Shown here: positions 1 to 10,866 of the stretch, piece after piece
Layout: each line of letters starts with the position of its first letter
How positions within the stretch are numbered: the stretch's first letter is position 1
Assembly: GCF_026870175.2 (NCBI RefSeq)
Contig: NZ_CP113977.2
Location: forward strand, 2,914,001-2,978,000
Direction: 5' to 3'
Origin: Flavobacterium aestivum
GTDB lineage: Bacteria > Bacteroidota > Bacteroidia > Flavobacteriales > Flavobacteriaceae
DNA length: 64,000 nucleotides
Notes under the pieces: model-generated
Seen by the model: the letters and a program-made list of their open reading frames with translations, nothing else
Databases searched by the model: none
Told to the model about the DNA's origin: nothing
Program-made: the position numbers and the translations under genes

Positions 1-35
1 TTATTTTAGATTTTTAGACCTTGCTCTTTGCTCTT

Positions 36-1406
36 TTATTTTATCTTAAAGTTCTTCTCGATAGCTTTGATCATTTCTCCAGCAATATCCTTATTGGTAG
101 CTCCTTCAATTCCTTCTAGCCCCGGAGAAGAGTTAACCTCGAGCAATAGAGGTCCTTTTGCTGAACGAATTATATCTACACCAGCTACTTTTAAATCCAT
201 TGCTTTTGCGGCCTTTATAGCTATTTTTTTTTCTTCTGATGTGACTTTTATTATAGATGCCGTTCCGCCTAGATGAATGTTGGCTCTAAATTCGCCAGGC
301 ATCGCTTCTCTTTGAATTGCAGCAACCACTTTACCATCAATTACAAAACAACGAATATCTTTACCATTGGCTTCTTTGATGAATTCCTGGACTAGAATAT
401 TAGCATTAAGGCTTTTAAAAGCATTGATAACACTCTCTGCAGCTTTTTTTGTTTCGGCTAGAACTACTCCTTTTCCTTGAGTGCCTTCTAATAATTTTAT
501 AATTAGGGGTGATCCACCAACCATTTTTATCAAGTTGTCAGTATCTAAAGGTGAATTAGCAAAACCTGTTGTTGGAATATCAACACCATGATTCAGTAAT
601 AATTGTAAAGAGAATAATTTGTCTCTGGATTGTGTAATGGCGGTTGATGAGTTTAAACAGAAAACTTTTAGCGCTTCAAACTGCCTTGTTAATGCACAAC
701 CATAAAAGGTAATACTAGGTCTGATTCTAGGGATAATGGCATCAAATTGATTTAATATTTTCCCGCCACGATAGTGAATTTCGGGAGTTTTTGCATCTAG
801 TTTCATGTAGCATTCCTTGATGTTGAGGAAGTGCATTTCGTGCCCTCGCATTTCTCCTGCTTCCATGATTCTTTTGTTGCTGTAAAGCTCAGGATTGCTG
901 GCTAAAAGCCCAATTCTTAAACCAGAACTTGCTTTTTCTGAGTTTACATATAATGCAGCAAGACTTTCTGAAGTCGGTTGTCCTAAAAGGTATTTTTGCT
1001 CTGGATCAACAAGAATTCTTCCGCTCATGGCTTCACGTCCCAAAAGCATTCTAAATCCCATTGAATCTCTATTAGTCAATGTCATTTCGATTGGCCATTT
1101 GGAATCACCTATAGCAAGATTAGTTAAGATAACATAGCGATGTTCTCTAAAACCACTAGAGCTTTTTACGATACGTTTGCCTACCAAGGGTGCTTCGCAA
1201 TGGATAACAGTTTTTATATTATTCTGAATAGGATTGATGTCAAATTTTACCCAATTGGCATCGTTTTTTATGAATGGCGCAATGTTGATGGCATGCAAAG
1301 CTGATGTTTTCGCACCAGAATCAACACGAGCTTTGATAGTTGGTATTCCTAATTCTGGAAATGAGCACCATTCTTCGCTACCCAGTATAACTTTATTTTG
1401 AAGCAT
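36..1406 (-). CDS. rimK: RimK-family ATP-grasp ligase fused to an N-terminal RimB-like zinc-protease domain
   Basis: Probable cytoplasmic ATP-dependent ligase of the RimK family, which adds glutamate to ribosomal protein S6 or makes similar peptide bonds. The 456-residue protein has two parts. Residues about 1-140 resemble the retropepsin-like 'ATP-dependent zinc protease' (RimB, DUF785) domain, with the [11 protein letters not shown] motif at residues 29-39. Residues about 165-456 form an ATP-grasp ligase, with a C-terminal [15 protein letters not shown] motif typical of RimK metal and ATP binding. Classical E. coli RimK is about 300 residues and lacks the first domain; fused forms are known in many bacteria. 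The ATG at 1404-1406 gives the expected N-terminus. It stands alone on the minus strand downstream of clpC, separated by a terminator. The family is sure; the actual acceptor substrate is not. Confidence 0.88.
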   Translation of the reverse strand: MLQNKVILGSEEWCSFPELGIPTIKARVDSGAKTSALHAINIAPFIKNDANWVKFDINPIQNNIKTVIHCEAPLVGKRIVKSSSGFREHRYVILTNLAIGDSKWPIEMTLTNRDSMGFRMLLGREAMSGRILVDPEQKYLLGQPTSESLAALYVNSEKASSGLRIGLLASNPELYSNKRIMEAGEMRGHEMHFLNIKECYMKLDAKTPEIHYRGGKILNQFDAIIPRIRPSITFYGCALTRQFEALKVFCLNSSTAITQSRDKLFSLQLLLNHGVDIPTTGFANSPLDTDNLIKMVGGSPLIIKLLEGTQGKGVVLAETKKAAESVINAFKSLNANILVQEFIKEANGKDIRCFVIDGKVVAAIQREAMPGEFRANIHLGGTASIIKVTSEEKKIAIKAAKAMDLKVAGVDIIRSAKGPLLLEVNSSPGLEGIEGATNKDIAGEMIKAIEKNFKIK

Positions 1407-1490
1407 AAATTAATTTTAGTTTGGTCTATTTTTGAATTATCAAAAGTAGATATTTGTTTTTTAAAAAAATGAGAATTCTTTATAAACTAT

Positions 1491-1523
1491 AAACCCGTTA
1501 TGTTATTAAAACGTAACGGGTTT
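1491..1523 (-). terminator. rho-independent terminator of clpC
   Basis: A perfect 10-bp inverted repeat (AAACCCGTTA at 1491-1500, TAACGGGTTT at 1514-1523) with a 13-nt loop lies 24 bp past the clpC stop. It is followed on the minus strand by an A/T-rich tract. Confidence 0.7.
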
Positions 1524-1546
1524 GTTATTAAAATAGATTATTGAAT

Positions 1547-4093
1547 TTATTGATTGGTTGCCTCTCCTGTTTTGTGAATACTAACAGTTAATTCTTGTGA
1601 ACCTTCTTCAATATCCATGAAAATTTCGTCACCAGAAGTAATTTTTGAAGTGATAATTTCTTCAGCAAGTGCGTCTTCTACGTATTTTTGAATAGCTCTT
1701 TTTAGAGGTCTTGCACCAAATTGTTTGTCAAATCCTTTGTCAGCGATAAAAGCTTTCGCTTTTTCTGATAAGGTTAATTGGTAACCTAATTCTTTAATAC
1801 GATCATATAATTTTTTCAATTCAATTTCAATGATCAAATTGATGTGCTCTTTCTCTAAAGTGTTAAAGACAATTACATCATCAATTCTATTCAAGAACTC
1901 AGGAGCAAAAGTTTTTTTCAAAGCATTTTCAATGATACTTTTTGAATTGTCATCAGCTTGGGCAATTTTAGCAGCTGTGCCAAATCCAACACCTTGTCCA
2001 AAATCTTTTAATTGACGTGCTCCAACATTAGAGGTCATAATGATAATTGTATTCTTGAAATCTATTTTACGACCTAAACTATCAGTTAAATATCCATCAT
2101 CTAGAACCTGAAGCATCATATTGAATACGTCTGGGTGTGCTTTCTCGATTTCATCAAGTAATACCACACAATATGGTTTTCTGCGAACTTTTTCGGTTAA
2201 TTGTCCGCCTTCTTCATATCCAACATATCCCGGAGGTGCACCAACTAATCTTGAAATAGCGAATTTCTCCATGTATTCACTCATGTCAATTCGAACTAGA
2301 GCATCTTCAGAATCAAATAATTCTTTAGCAAGAACTTTGGCTAATTGTGTTTTACCAACACCGGTTTGTCCAAGGAAAATAAAAGAACCAATAGGACGGT
2401 TTGGATCTTTTAACCCAGCACGATTTCTTTGAATAGAACGGGCTATTTTCAAAACAGCTTCGTCTTGCCCAATTACTTTGTTTTGAATTAGTTCCGGTAA
2501 TTTTGCTAGCTTGTTACTTTCTGTTTGTGCAATACGATTCACTGGAATTCCAGTCATCATAGAAACAACATCGGCAACATTGTTTTCGGTTACTAGTATT
2601 CTATTGTTTTTAGAGTCTTCTTCCCATTGTTCTTGTGCTATGGCAAGGTCTTTCTCTATTTTTTTCTCATCATCACGAAGTTTGGCTGCTTCTTCATATT
2701 TTTGTTTTTTAACAACCAAATTTTTCAATTCACGGACTTCTTCTAATTGGCGTTCCAAGTCCAAAATTTGTTTTGGAACATCAATATTGGTAATGTGTAC
2801 TCGTGATCCGGCTTCGTCTAATGCGTCAATAGCTTTGTCCGGTAAAAAACGTTCAGACATATAACGATTAGTTAACTTAACACAAGCTTCAACAGCTTCT
2901 GGTGTGTAAGTTACGTTATGATGATCTTCGTATTTGTCTTTAATATTGTTTAAAATAGTTATTGTTTCCTCTACAGAAGTTGGTTCTACAATAACTTTTT
3001 GGAAACGTCTTTCAAGTGCTCCATCTTTTTCGATATATTGACGGTACTCGTCTAACGTTGTGGCCCCGATACATTGAATTTCACCTCTTGATAAAGCAGG
3101 CTTGAACATATTTGATGCATCAAGTGAACCAGTAGCTCCACCAGCACCAACTATAGTATGAATTTCATCTATGAATAGAATGATATCGTCATTTTTTTCA
3201 AGTTCATTCATTACTGCTTTCATTCTTTCTTCAAACTGACCACGGTATTTAGTGCCAGCAACCAGACTTGCTAAATCAAGCGTTACTACTCGTTTGTTAA
3301 ATAAAATACGAGACACTTTTTTCTGAATGATTCGTAGAGCAAGACCTTCGGCAATAGCAGATTTACCAACTCCAGGTTCTCCAATTAATAAAGGGTTGTT
3401 TTTTTTGCGACGACTCAAAATTTGAGATACACGCTCAATCTCTTTTTCACGCCCAACAACTGGATCTAGCTTGCCTTCTTCCGCCATTTCTGTTAAATCT
3501 CTCCCAAAATTATCAAGTACAGGAGTTTTGGATTTTTTATTTGATTTATTGGCAGGGTTATTGAAATTACCTTCTTTAAGACTGTCATCTTGTCCTGAAT
3601 CATCATTGTATGATTCGTTTCTTGGCAGGTTTTCTAAAAAATCGTCTTCGTTTGGAGTCATATTTAAATACTGTTCTTTAGCTACATCATAATCTATTTT
3701 AAGTTTATTCAGTAGCTTGGTTGTAGGATCGTTTTCATTTCTTAAGATGCACAATAATAAATGTGCTGTACTTATAGAAGAGCTTTGAAAAACTTTAGCT
3801 TCTAGAAAAGTAGTTTTTAAGGCACGTTCCGCTTGACGGGTAAGATGTAGATTTTTTTTCTCTATGCTTACCTCATGGCTAGGACTTGCTGGGCTAAGGA
3901 TTTCAACCTTTCGTCTTAAATGGTCTAAATCAACAGAAAGGTTATTCAGAATATGGATTGCTTTTCCATTCCCGTCCCTTAAAATACCAAGCATCAAATG
4001 TTCAGTACCTATAAAGTCGTGTCCTAAACGTAAAGCCTCTTCTTTGCTATAGGTTATCACGTCTTTTACTCTCGGTGAAAAATTATCATCCAT
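1547..4093 (-). CDS. clpC: ATP-dependent Clp protease ATP-binding subunit ClpC
   Basis: AAA+ unfoldase that feeds damaged or tagged proteins to the ClpP peptidase in the cytoplasm. At 848 residues it is close to the usual ClpC length. The N-terminal Clp_N repeats (residues about 1-145) are followed by a charged linker rich in Asn, Asp and Lys, then AAA-1 with Walker A GEPGVGKS near residue 240. A UVR-type middle segment ([14 protein letters not shown], near residue 465) marks ClpC rather than ClpA. AAA-2 has Walker A GQTGVGKT near residue 573, and the ClpB D2-small domain is at the end. The ATG at 4091-4093 is followed directly by the conserved N-terminal domain. It is divergent from gyrA, with a 264-bp shared promoter region. 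No McsA/McsB/CtsR genes are adjacent, unlike in Firmicutes. Confidence 0.95.
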   Translation of the reverse strand: MDDNFSPRVKDVITYSKEEALRLGHDFIGTEHLMLGILRDGNGKAIHILNNLSVDLDHLRRKVEILSPASPSHEVSIEKKNLHLTRQAERALKTTFLEAKVFQSSSISTAHLLLCILRNENDPTTKLLNKLKIDYDVAKEQYLNMTPNEDDFLENLPRNESYNDDSGQDDSLKEGNFNNPANKSNKKSKTPVLDNFGRDLTEMAEEGKLDPVVGREKEIERVSQILSRRKKNNPLLIGEPGVGKSAIAEGLALRIIQKKVSRILFNKRVVTLDLASLVAGTKYRGQFEERMKAVMNELEKNDDIILFIDEIHTIVGAGGATGSLDASNMFKPALSRGEIQCIGATTLDEYRQYIEKDGALERRFQKVIVEPTSVEETITILNNIKDKYEDHHNVTYTPEAVEACVKLTNRYMSERFLPDKAIDALDEAGSRVHITNIDVPKQILDLERQLEEVRELKNLVVKKQKYEEAAKLRDDEKKIEKDLAIAQEQWEEDSKNNRILVTENNVADVVSMMTGIPVNRIAQTESNKLAKLPELIQNKVIGQDEAVLKIARSIQRNRAGLKDPNRPIGSFIFLGQTGVGKTQLAKVLAKELFDSEDALVRIDMSEYMEKFAISRLVGAPPGYVGYEEGGQLTEKVRRKPYCVVLLDEIEKAHPDVFNMMLQVLDDGYLTDSLGRKIDFKNTIIIMTSNVGARQLKDFGQGVGFGTAAKIAQADDNSKSIIENALKKTFAPEFLNRIDDVIVFNTLEKEHINLIIEIELKKLYDRIKELGYQLTLSEKAKAFIADKGFDKQFGARPLKRAIQKYVEDALAEEIITSKITSGDEIFMDIEEGSQELTVSIHKTGEATNQ

Positions 4094-4116
4094 AATTTCT
4101 ATATAATTGTTTATTG

Positions 4117-4148
4117 TAAATTTAGTGAATTAGTATTTGAAAAACAAA
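4117..4148 (-). promoter_or_regulatory. candidate clpC promoter (Bacteroidota type)
   Basis: Read on the minus strand there is TTTG (complement of 4145-4148), a 20-nt spacer, then TAAATTTA (4117-4124), close to the Bacteroidota -33 TTTG / -7 TAnnTTTG consensus. It lies 24 bp upstream of the clpC start. Assigned by inspection only. Confidence 0.4.
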
Positions 4149-4242
4149 AACCATACCTACTAATAACTGCTTATGCTAATTGACAAAAAAATGATGAAAT
4201 TAAAGTTAAATAAGACTTAAAATTATTAACGAAAAGTCAACA

Positions 4243-4271
4243 TTTGTTTGTTAATAAATCGAGTAAATTTA
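4243..4271 (+). promoter_or_regulatory. candidate gyrA promoter
   Basis: TTTG at 4243-4246 and TAAATTTA at 4264-4271 with a 17-nt spacer resemble the Bacteroidota -33/-7 boxes. The predicted transcript would have a leader of roughly 80 nt before the gyrA ATG. The -7 box differs from consensus at its last base. Confidence 0.35.
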
Positions 4272-4357
4272 CAATGTATTATAGGTGTAATTTTATCGAG
4301 AAAGGTTATATTAGCGGGATTTTTTAAAACAAAATAATTTTAATCTAAGAATATATT

Positions 4358-6976
4358 ATGTCTGAAGGAGAAAAGTTAATTCCTATTAACATTGAAGATG
4401 AAATGAAAACAGCTTACATTGATTATTCAATGTCGGTTATTGTATCAAGAGCGCTTCCTGATGTTAGAGATGGCTTGAAACCAGTGCATCGAAGAGTACT
4501 TTATGGAATGCATGATTTGGGAGTTAATTCAAGATCTGCCCACAAAAAGTCTGCAAGAATTGTCGGGGAAGTTCTTGGTAAATATCACCCTCACGGAGAT
4601 ACCTCTGTTTATGATGCCATGGTTCGTATGGCGCAAGAATGGAGCATGCGTTATTTATTGATCGATGGTCAAGGTAATTTTGGTTCTGTAGATGGAGATA
4701 GTCCTGCAGCGATGCGTTATACTGAAGCTAGAATGCGTAAGATTTCTGAAGAAATTTTGGCGGATATAGATAAAGAAACTGTAGATTTTAAATTAAATTT
4801 TGATGATACATTAGAAGAGCCGACAGTTATGCCGACTCGTGTTCCTACCTTATTAATAAATGGAGCAACAGGAATTGCAGTAGGTATGGCAACTAATATG
4901 CCTCCTCACAACTTAACCGAAGTAATAAACGGTACATTGGCATTTATGGATAATAATGACATTGAAGTTGATGAGTTGATGACGCATATTAAAGCTCCGG
5001 ATTTTCCAACCGGAGGTATTATATATGGATACGAAGGAGTTCGTGAAGCATTCAAGACTGGTAGAGGTAGAGTAGTAATGCGTGCCAAAGTTGGTTTTGA
5101 AGAGGTAGATGGCCGTGAGAGTATTGTTGTTACCGAGATTCCTTATCAAGTTAATAAGGCAGATATGATTAAGCGTACTGCTGATTTAGTAAATGAAAAG
5201 AAAATTGATGGTATAGCGAATATTCGTGACGAGTCAGATAGAAATGGTATGCGTATCGTTTATATCTTGAAGCGTGATGCTACTCCAAATGTGGTTTTAA
5301 ATACACTTTATAAGTTTACTCAATTACAGTCTTCTTTTAGTGTAAACAATATTGCCATTGTAAATGGTCGTCCTCAAATGTTGAATCTGAAAGATCTGAT
5401 TCATTATTTTATAGAACACCGTCATGATGTGGTAATTCGCAGAACTCAATTTGAGTTGAAAAAAGCGGAAGCAAGAGCACATATATTAGAAGGTTTAATT
5501 ATTGCTTCTGATAATATTGACGAAGTTATTGCTTTAATCAAAGCTTCGAAAAGTACAGAAGAAGCAAGAGATAAATTAATCGAAAGATTTAATTTATCGG
5601 ATATTCAATCTCGTGCTATCGTAGAAATGCGTTTGCGTCAATTAACAGGTCTTGAACAAGATAAGTTAAGGTCAGAGTACGAAGAGGTTATGAAGTTAAT
5701 AGAGCATTTAAAAGCTTTATTAGCTGATGTTAATTTAAGAATTGCTTTGATAAAAGAAGAGTTAACAGAAATCCGTGATAAATACGGTGATGAACGTCGT
5801 TCTAAAATTGAATATTCTGGAGGAGATGTAAGTATAGAAGATTTGATTGCAGATGAAAATGTTGTAATTACTATTTCGCATGCAGGGTATATTAAGCGTA
5901 CTAATCTTTCTGAATATAAAACACAAAATAGAGGAGGAGTTGGTCAAAAAAGTGCAGGAACCAGAGATCAAGATTTCTTGGAGCACATGTTTGTGGCAAC
6001 TAATCATCAATATATGATGTTCTTTACTCAAAAAGGAAAATGTTTCTGGATGCGTGTTTATGAAATTCCGGAAGGAAGTAAAACGGCTAAGGGTAGAGCG
6101 ATTCAGAATTTAGTGAATATTGAGAGTGATGATAAAGTGAAAGCTTTTATTTGTACTCAAGATTTAAAGGATAAAGATTATATCAATAGTCATAATTTAG
6201 TTATGGTGACCAAACAAGGTCAGGTTAAGAAAACTTCTTTAGAGAAGTATTCTAAGCCTAGGGTAAATGGTGTTGCTGCAATTACAATTAAAGAAGGTGA
6301 CGAATTACTTGAGGCTAAATTGACGAATGGTGAAAGTCAAATCATTTTGGCAGTTAAATCAGGTAAATTAGTTCGTTTTGAAGAAACCAAAACTCGTCCG
6401 ATGGGAAGAACAGCATCAGGAGTTCGTGGAATCACTCTTAAAGATGATACTGATGAAGTGATCGGAATGGTAACTGTAAATGATATGAACAGTGAAATTC
6501 TTGTAGTTGCTGAAAATGGTTATGGTAAACGTTCAAGTCTTGATGAATATAGAATAACCAATCGTGGAGGTAAAGGTGTGAAAACACTTAATATTACTGA
6601 GAAAACAGGAAAACTTATCTCAATAAACGCCGTTACTGATGCAGATGATTTAATGATTATCAATAAATCTGGTTTGACTATTAGAATGGCGGTTGAGGAT
6701 TTAAGAGTAATGGGAAGAGCTACTCAAGGTGTTAAATTAATAAACATCAAAGGGAAAGATTCTATTGCAGCTGTAACTAAAGTAATGAAAGAAGAGGAAA
6801 AAGAGGTAGTACTTGACGAAGATGGGAATGAAATTGAGGTTGAAATCGAGCGAGTAAAACCTGTTTTGGAAGTTCTTGAAGACGAAGGTGCAACCGAAGA
6901 AGATGAAGATGAGGATGAAGACGAGGAAGTTGAAGAAGATGAATCTGACGAAGACGATTCAGATGACGATGCTTAA
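4358..6976 (+). CDS. gyrA: DNA gyrase subunit A
   Basis: Catalytic subunit of the type II topoisomerase that introduces negative supercoils; it acts with GyrB (not in this window). The 872-residue protein has the breakage-reunion domain with active-site tyrosine 121 (in [10 protein letters not shown]) and the quinolone-determining segment [10 protein letters not shown], where Thr82 and Asp86 correspond to E. coli Ser83 and Asp87. Thr there is not one of the classical bulky resistance changes. The C-terminal beta-pinwheel contains a NRGGKG segment, resembling the GyrA box, supporting GyrA over ParC. The C-terminal tail from about residue 845 is almost entirely Asp/Glu, as in many GyrA proteins. 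A TPR gene follows after 40 bp with no terminator between, so they may be cotranscribed. Confidence 0.96.
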   Translation: MSEGEKLIPINIEDEMKTAYIDYSMSVIVSRALPDVRDGLKPVHRRVLYGMHDLGVNSRSAHKKSARIVGEVLGKYHPHGDTSVYDAMVRMAQEWSMRYLLIDGQGNFGSVDGDSPAAMRYTEARMRKISEEILADIDKETVDFKLNFDDTLEEPTVMPTRVPTLLINGATGIAVGMATNMPPHNLTEVINGTLAFMDNNDIEVDELMTHIKAPDFPTGGIIYGYEGVREAFKTGRGRVVMRAKVGFEEVDGRESIVVTEIPYQVNKADMIKRTADLVNEKKIDGIANIRDESDRNGMRIVYILKRDATPNVVLNTLYKFTQLQSSFSVNNIAIVNGRPQMLNLKDLIHYFIEHRHDVVIRRTQFELKKAEARAHILEGLIIASDNIDEVIALIKASKSTEEARDKLIERFNLSDIQSRAIVEMRLRQLTGLEQDKLRSEYEEVMKLIEHLKALLADVNLRIALIKEELTEIRDKYGDERRSKIEYSGGDVSIEDLIADENVVITISHAGYIKRTNLSEYKTQNRGGVGQKSAGTRDQDFLEHMFVATNHQYMMFFTQKGKCFWMRVYEIPEGSKTAKGRAIQNLVNIESDDKVKAFICTQDLKDKDYINSHNLVMVTKQGQVKKTSLEKYSKPRVNGVAAITIKEGDELLEAKLTNGESQIILAVKSGKLVRFEETKTRPMGRTASGVRGITLKDDTDEVIGMVTVNDMNSEILVVAENGYGKRSSLDEYRITNRGGKGVKTLNITEKTGKLISINAVTDADDLMIINKSGLTIRMAVEDLRVMGRATQGVKLINIKGKDSIAAVTKVMKEEEKEVVLDEDGNEIEVEIERVKPVLEVLEDEGATEEDEDEDEDEEVEEDESDEDDSDDDA

Positions 6977-7016
6977 TTAAGTAGCAATAAAAAAAATAAA
7001 TATAAAATAGATTAAT

Positions 7017-8285
7017 ATGAAAAATCGATATGTAATAATAGCGTCAGCATTATTTTTATCAGTAGCAAGTTTTGCTCAAAAAAATGAAATAAAAGCTGCT
7101 GAAAAAGCAGTGAAAGGTGGTAAGTCAGATGAGGCAATCACTATTTTAACTGGTGTAGAGCATCAGGTTGTTAATGCTCCAGATGCTGATAAAGCGCAAT
7201 ATTATTTTGTTAAAGGAAATGCGTATTTTGATTTGGCAAATAAAAATGTTGAGGCTGATAAGAACTTAAGTGAAGCTGCAAAAGCATACAAAGAATTATT
7301 GGAGATTGAAAAAGCTTCAGGGAAAGTTAAGTATTCTACTCAGGCAGCTGCTTCAATTACTGATATAAAAGGGAAATTGATTAATGGTGCGATTGCAGAT
7401 ACAAAAGCTGATAAAAATGCAGAAGGTGCCAAAAAATTATATGATGCCTATTTGTTAGAGAAAAAAGACACTATTAATCTTTATTACGCAGCATCTACTT
7501 ATGTAAGTGCAAAAGATTATGATAATGCTCTTAAGTTGTATGAAGAATTAAAGTCATTGAATTATTCTGGAAAAGCTAATTACTTTTATGCAGTAAATAA
7601 GGTAAATGGTCAGGAAGATTTTTTCAATACGGCAGCAGATAGAGATAGATTGGTGAAAATGGGAACTCATGAAAAACCAAGAAATGAGGCTGTGCCTTCA
7701 AAAAGAGGCGAGATATATAAAAATATTGCTTTAATTTATGTACAGCAAGGAAAAATGGATGCGGCTAAAAAAGCGGTTTCTGATGCTAGAAAAGCAAATC
7801 CAGATGATACTTCATTGATATTGACAGAGGCTAATTTATATCTTGAGGCAAAAGATATGGATACTTACAAGAAATTAATTGCTGAAGCATTACAGAAAAA
7901 TCCAAATGATGTAGACTTAATATTCAATTTAGGTGTTGTTAGTGCATCAGCAAAGAACTTTACTGAAGCTGAAAAGTTTTATAACAGAGTTATAGAGTTA
8001 GATCCTAAATATATCAATGCTTATATTAATATGGCTGCAATGAAGTTAGATGGTGAAAAACCAATCATTGATGATATGAATAAATTAGGTACTTCTGCTG
8101 AAGATATGAAGCGTTATAATGTGCTAAAGAAGAAAAGAGAAGACTTGTTTAGAAGTACTATTCCTTATTTAGCTAAAGCGGTTGAGTTAGCTCCTGAAAA
8201 TGTTGATGTTGCTAAAACATTATTAAATGTTTATAGTGCATTAGAAATGACAGCAGAATATAAAGCTTTGAAGGCTAAAATGTAG
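7017..8285 (+). CDS. secreted tetratricopeptide repeat protein
   Basis: Probable exported or periplasmic TPR protein of unknown role. The first 20 residues are a signal peptide (basic start, hydrophobic core, then SFAQ before the mature chain). The rest is alpha-helical with TPR-like repeats: clear units near residues 230-260 (AKKAVSDARKANPDD) and 300-340 (AEKFYNRVIELDPKYINAY), and weaker ones earlier. TPRs make protein-contact scaffolds; no catalytic motif is visible. It lies 40 bp after gyrA and is followed by a strong terminator. A shorter paralogue lies downstream at 8880-9944 with matching segments such as KDYDNALKLYEELK and the closing MTAEYKALKAK, so the pair arose by duplication. Confidence 0.8.
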   Translation: MKNRYVIIASALFLSVASFAQKNEIKAAEKAVKGGKSDEAITILTGVEHQVVNAPDADKAQYYFVKGNAYFDLANKNVEADKNLSEAAKAYKELLEIEKASGKVKYSTQAAASITDIKGKLINGAIADTKADKNAEGAKKLYDAYLLEKKDTINLYYAASTYVSAKDYDNALKLYEELKSLNYSGKANYFYAVNKVNGQEDFFNTAADRDRLVKMGTHEKPRNEAVPSKRGEIYKNIALIYVQQGKMDAAKKAVSDARKANPDDTSLILTEANLYLEAKDMDTYKKLIAEALQKNPNDVDLIFNLGVVSASAKNFTEAEKFYNRVIELDPKYINAYINMAAMKLDGEKPIIDDMNKLGTSAEDMKRYNVLKKKREDLFRSTIPYLAKAVELAPENVDVAKTLLNVYSALEMTAEYKALKAKM

Positions 8286-8300
8286 TTTTCATATTTTGAT

Positions 8301-8347
8301 AAAAAAGAAGTCCTGCTCAAATAATTTTGAGCAGGACTTCTTTTTTT
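8301..8347 (+). terminator. strong rho-independent terminator after the gyrA-TPR unit
   Basis: A near-perfect inverted repeat of about 21 bp (arms 8301-8321 and 8326-8347, core GAAGTCCTGCTCAAA) with a 4-nt loop ends in a run of T. It lies 15 bp after the stop of the first TPR gene. Confidence 0.9.
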
Positions 8348-8879
8348 GACGATCTTATCTTTTGAAATGTTTATGAGGTTTGTGTGTTAAAATATACAGT
8401 TTTTTCTTAATTAAAAATAGTATGTTATATTTAGATTAATTTTTCTTTAAAATTCATTTGTGTAATCAAAATTTAATTCTATTTTTAGGCTTAATATGTT
8501 TTATTAATAAAATATTAATTGATAAAAAAACGATGTAGTTTGAATATTGTTAAATATATATTTTATTTTTAAAGACATTATGAAATTTTTGAGCCGTGAT
8601 TTTTTAACTTACAAAAAAATAATTTATGACATAAAAATACTTTAAAGTTACTTCGATTACTTATTCTCCTAAAGAACTAAATAAGTAAAATGAAAATAGG
8701 AAGTTCATCCCAAAATGTTTTAGCGATATCTTAAAATATTTAAAATCTCTTTTTTAAATTCTATTTATTAGTTATTGAAATATTTTTTATAGTTTTTAAT
8801 CTTAATTGAAAAAAATCTATTGATTTATTTTAAAGTAAAGCGCCCCCAGAATCTTGTTTTAATAATTAAACCAAAACCA
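8348..8879. other. 532-bp AT-rich intergenic region
   Basis: Very AT-rich and without a convincing ORF, RNA gene or long repeat. It separates the terminator of the first TPR gene from the second TPR gene and presumably holds that gene's promoter, but no clear -33/-7 pair was found. In-frame codons upstream of 8880 (a TTG at 8820) could extend the next gene, but the predicted extension precedes the signal peptide and is not protein-like. Confidence 0.4.
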
Positions 8880-9944
8880 ATGAAAAGAAAATTTGTAATG
8901 CTATCAATAGTGTTATTGATAAATGCAGGAATCTATGCCCAAAAAAGTCAAATTAAAGGAGCTCAGGTAGAGTATGATGGAGGTAGGTATCAACAAGCGT
9001 TTGGTATCTTAAAATCCTCAGAATACCTTGTTTATAATTCTACAGATGAAGAGAAATCTGATTTTTATTTTTTGAAGGGAAATGTATTGAAGGCTATGGC
9101 TGGAAAAAATATTGATGCAGTAAAGAATATGGCATTAGCCGGTGAAGCATATCAAGATTTGATAAAAGCTGAATCTGAATCCGGTAAATTTAAGTATACT
9201 ATGCAGGCTAATGTGGCAATTAGAGAAATAAAGTCTATATTAATGAATGGGGCTGCTACTGATTTTAAAGCTGGTAAGTTTAATGAAAGTTCCGACAAAA
9301 GTTATAGTGTGTATTTATTTGATAAAAAAGATACTCTGAATTTGTATAATGCAGCTTCATCTTCTATGTCTGCAAAAAATTATGATAATGCTCTAAAATA
9401 TTATGAAGAGTTAAAGAAGATTAATTATTCTGGAAAAGGAATGGTTCTTTATGCTACAAATAAGAAAACAAAAGCTGAAGAATCTTTTGTGTCAACTAGT
9501 GTTAGGGATGAAGGGATTAATTCAGGAGCTTATGAAAAGCCAAGAAATGCTGTGTCAGCTTCTAAAAGAACTGAGATAAACAAAAACTTAGCATTTCTTT
9601 ATCTTGAAAAGAACGATGCGGTTAAAGCTGAAATGTGTTATAATAAAGTTCTTGAAGCGGAGCCTAATTATATTGATGCATATATAAATATAGCTTATTT
9701 AAGATTAGAATCTAAAAAGACATTGACAGATCAGATGAATAATCTAGGAAATTCTCCTGCAGATATGCAGCAGTATGATAAGCTGAAGACCAAAAAAGAT
9801 GATTTGGTTAAAAGTGTGATTCCTTATCTTAAAAAAGCGCTAATGATTGAGCCTAAAAATCAAGATGTGGCTAAATCTCTTTTGGGAGTTTACAGATCAT
9901 TAGATATGACGGCGGAATATAATGAGCTAAAAGCTAGATTTTAG
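8880..9944 (+). CDS. secreted tetratricopeptide repeat protein, paralogue of the upstream gene
   Basis: A 354-residue probable exported TPR protein, clearly related to the protein at 7017-8285 but shorter because part of the central TPR region is missing. I chose the ATG at 8880 rather than a TTG 60 bp upstream because it starts a normal signal peptide (MKRK, hydrophobic core, GIYAQ). TPR-like units include AEMCYNKVLEAEPNYIDAY near residue 245. The C-terminus ends LDMTAEYNELKARF, matching the paralogue. It has its own upstream region and its own terminator, so it is a separate transcription unit. The function is unknown; a scaffold or partner-binding role is the usual inference for TPRs. Confidence 0.78.
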   Translation: MKRKFVMLSIVLLINAGIYAQKSQIKGAQVEYDGGRYQQAFGILKSSEYLVYNSTDEEKSDFYFLKGNVLKAMAGKNIDAVKNMALAGEAYQDLIKAESESGKFKYTMQANVAIREIKSILMNGAATDFKAGKFNESSDKSYSVYLFDKKDTLNLYNAASSSMSAKNYDNALKYYEELKKINYSGKGMVLYATNKKTKAEESFVSTSVRDEGINSGAYEKPRNAVSASKRTEINKNLAFLYLEKNDAVKAEMCYNKVLEAEPNYIDAYINIAYLRLESKKTLTDQMNNLGNSPADMQQYDKLKTKKDDLVKSVIPYLKKALMIEPKNQDVAKSLLGVYRSLDMTAEYNELKARF

Positions 9945-9963
9945 TTCGGTTTAAATAAAAATG

Positions 9964-9998
9964 AAAAAGGGGACAAAATTTAATTTTGTCCCCTTTTT
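9964..9998. terminator. bidirectional terminator between convergent genes
   Basis: A perfect 16-bp inverted repeat (AAAAAGGGGACAAAAT / ATTTTGTCCCCTTTTT) with a 3-nt loop sits between the TPR gene and the end of the NlpC/P60 gene. A-run and T-run flanks suit termination in both directions; the right edge touches the stop codon of the minus-strand gene. Confidence 0.88.
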
Positions 9999-10760
9999 TT
10001 AAATTATTTTTTTAATTACCCGAAGTTTATGAGTGTGTTTGTTTGTGTCGGTATTGTAAATTCCTAAATGATCTAAACGATCGATTCTTACTTTGCCGCT
10101 AGCGTGAATAATATAATTGTTTTCCATAATTATACCAACATGTGTAATATTACCTTCATCATTGTCAAAAAAAGCTAAATCGCCTGGTTCACTTTCTTCA
10201 ATAAAACTTAAAGCTTCGCCTTGCGTAGCTTGCTGTGATGCATCGCGTAATAGTTTGTAGCCATTGAGTTTGTAAACCATCTGGGTAAAACCAGAGCAGT
10301 CAATGCCAAATGGTGTTTTTCCTCCCCAAAGATAAGGGGCGTTTAAATACATAAAGGCTGAGTTCAATAAGGATTTTTTAGGTTTAATTCCGCTTGTTTT
10401 TGTGCCTTCAAAATCAAAATTAGAAGTGTTTATTTCACTATAGTTCAAAAAGGATAGTGATGACCCAAGAGGGATAGGAATTAATGAGTTTGATGGAGTT
10501 GTAATATATTCTATTAAATCGGCATTTAGAATTATTGCATCCGTTGATAACTGTTTAAAATTTGATTCAGTAATTTCTTGAAATTGTTTAGTGTCTATCC
10601 AGCCTTCATAATTGTCAAATTGTATTCTAATACGAGACCATTGTTTAGATTGTTCTAAAACTTCAAAATGTTCACCAAATAAAACTTGAGAAACAATTTC
10701 GCTTTTATCACTGGCTTCAGCTCGAAGGGGTATTATGGCTAAATTACAAATTCCGAACAT
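9999..10760 (-). CDS. NlpC/P60 family peptidoglycan hydrolase with N-terminal SH3-like domain
   Basis: Probable cysteine peptidase cleaving gamma-D-Glu-meso-diaminopimelate bonds in peptidoglycan stem peptides or their recycled fragments. Residues about 1-65 look like a bacterial SH3 domain (EIVSQVLFGEHFEVLEQ ... WSRIRIQF). Residues about 125-253 are the NlpC/P60 domain with the nucleophile in FGIDCSGFTQMVY, the catalytic His in THVGIIM, and a further polar residue in YIIHASG. Length 253 fits the family. No signal peptide is evident from the ATG at 10758-10760, so it may be cytoplasmic or exported by another route. It follows thiolase on the same strand after a terminator-like hairpin, so it is probably its own unit. 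Confidence 0.87.
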   Translation of the reverse strand: MFGICNLAIIPLRAEASDKSEIVSQVLFGEHFEVLEQSKQWSRIRIQFDNYEGWIDTKQFQEITESNFKQLSTDAIILNADLIEYITTPSNSLIPIPLGSSLSFLNYSEINTSNFDFEGTKTSGIKPKKSLLNSAFMYLNAPYLWGGKTPFGIDCSGFTQMVYKLNGYKLLRDASQQATQGEALSFIEESEPGDLAFFDNDEGNITHVGIIMENNYIIHASGKVRIDRLDHLGIYNTDTNKHTHKLRVIKKII

Positions 10761-10780
10761 TTATATAAATTAGAAATTAA

Positions 10781-10830
10781 AAATACGAATCAAAAATTAC
10801 TGTAAAAATAGTAATTTTCGATTCGTATTT
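10781..10830 (-). terminator. terminator of the thiolase gene
   Basis: Long inverted repeat, arms 10781-10801 and 10810-10830, near perfect (AAATACGAATC ... GATTCGTATTT), with an 8-nt loop. It lies 37 bp past the thiolase stop on the minus strand. Confidence 0.75.
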
Positions 10831-10866
10831 ATTTAATAATTTCAATTTTCTTTGAAAGAAGGGGTG

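Noticed and set aside
5762..6031. Minus-strand ORFs inside gyrA and other long genes (for example 4906-5149, 33625-34053).
   Set aside because: They are antisense shadows of well-supported coding regions without their own signals.
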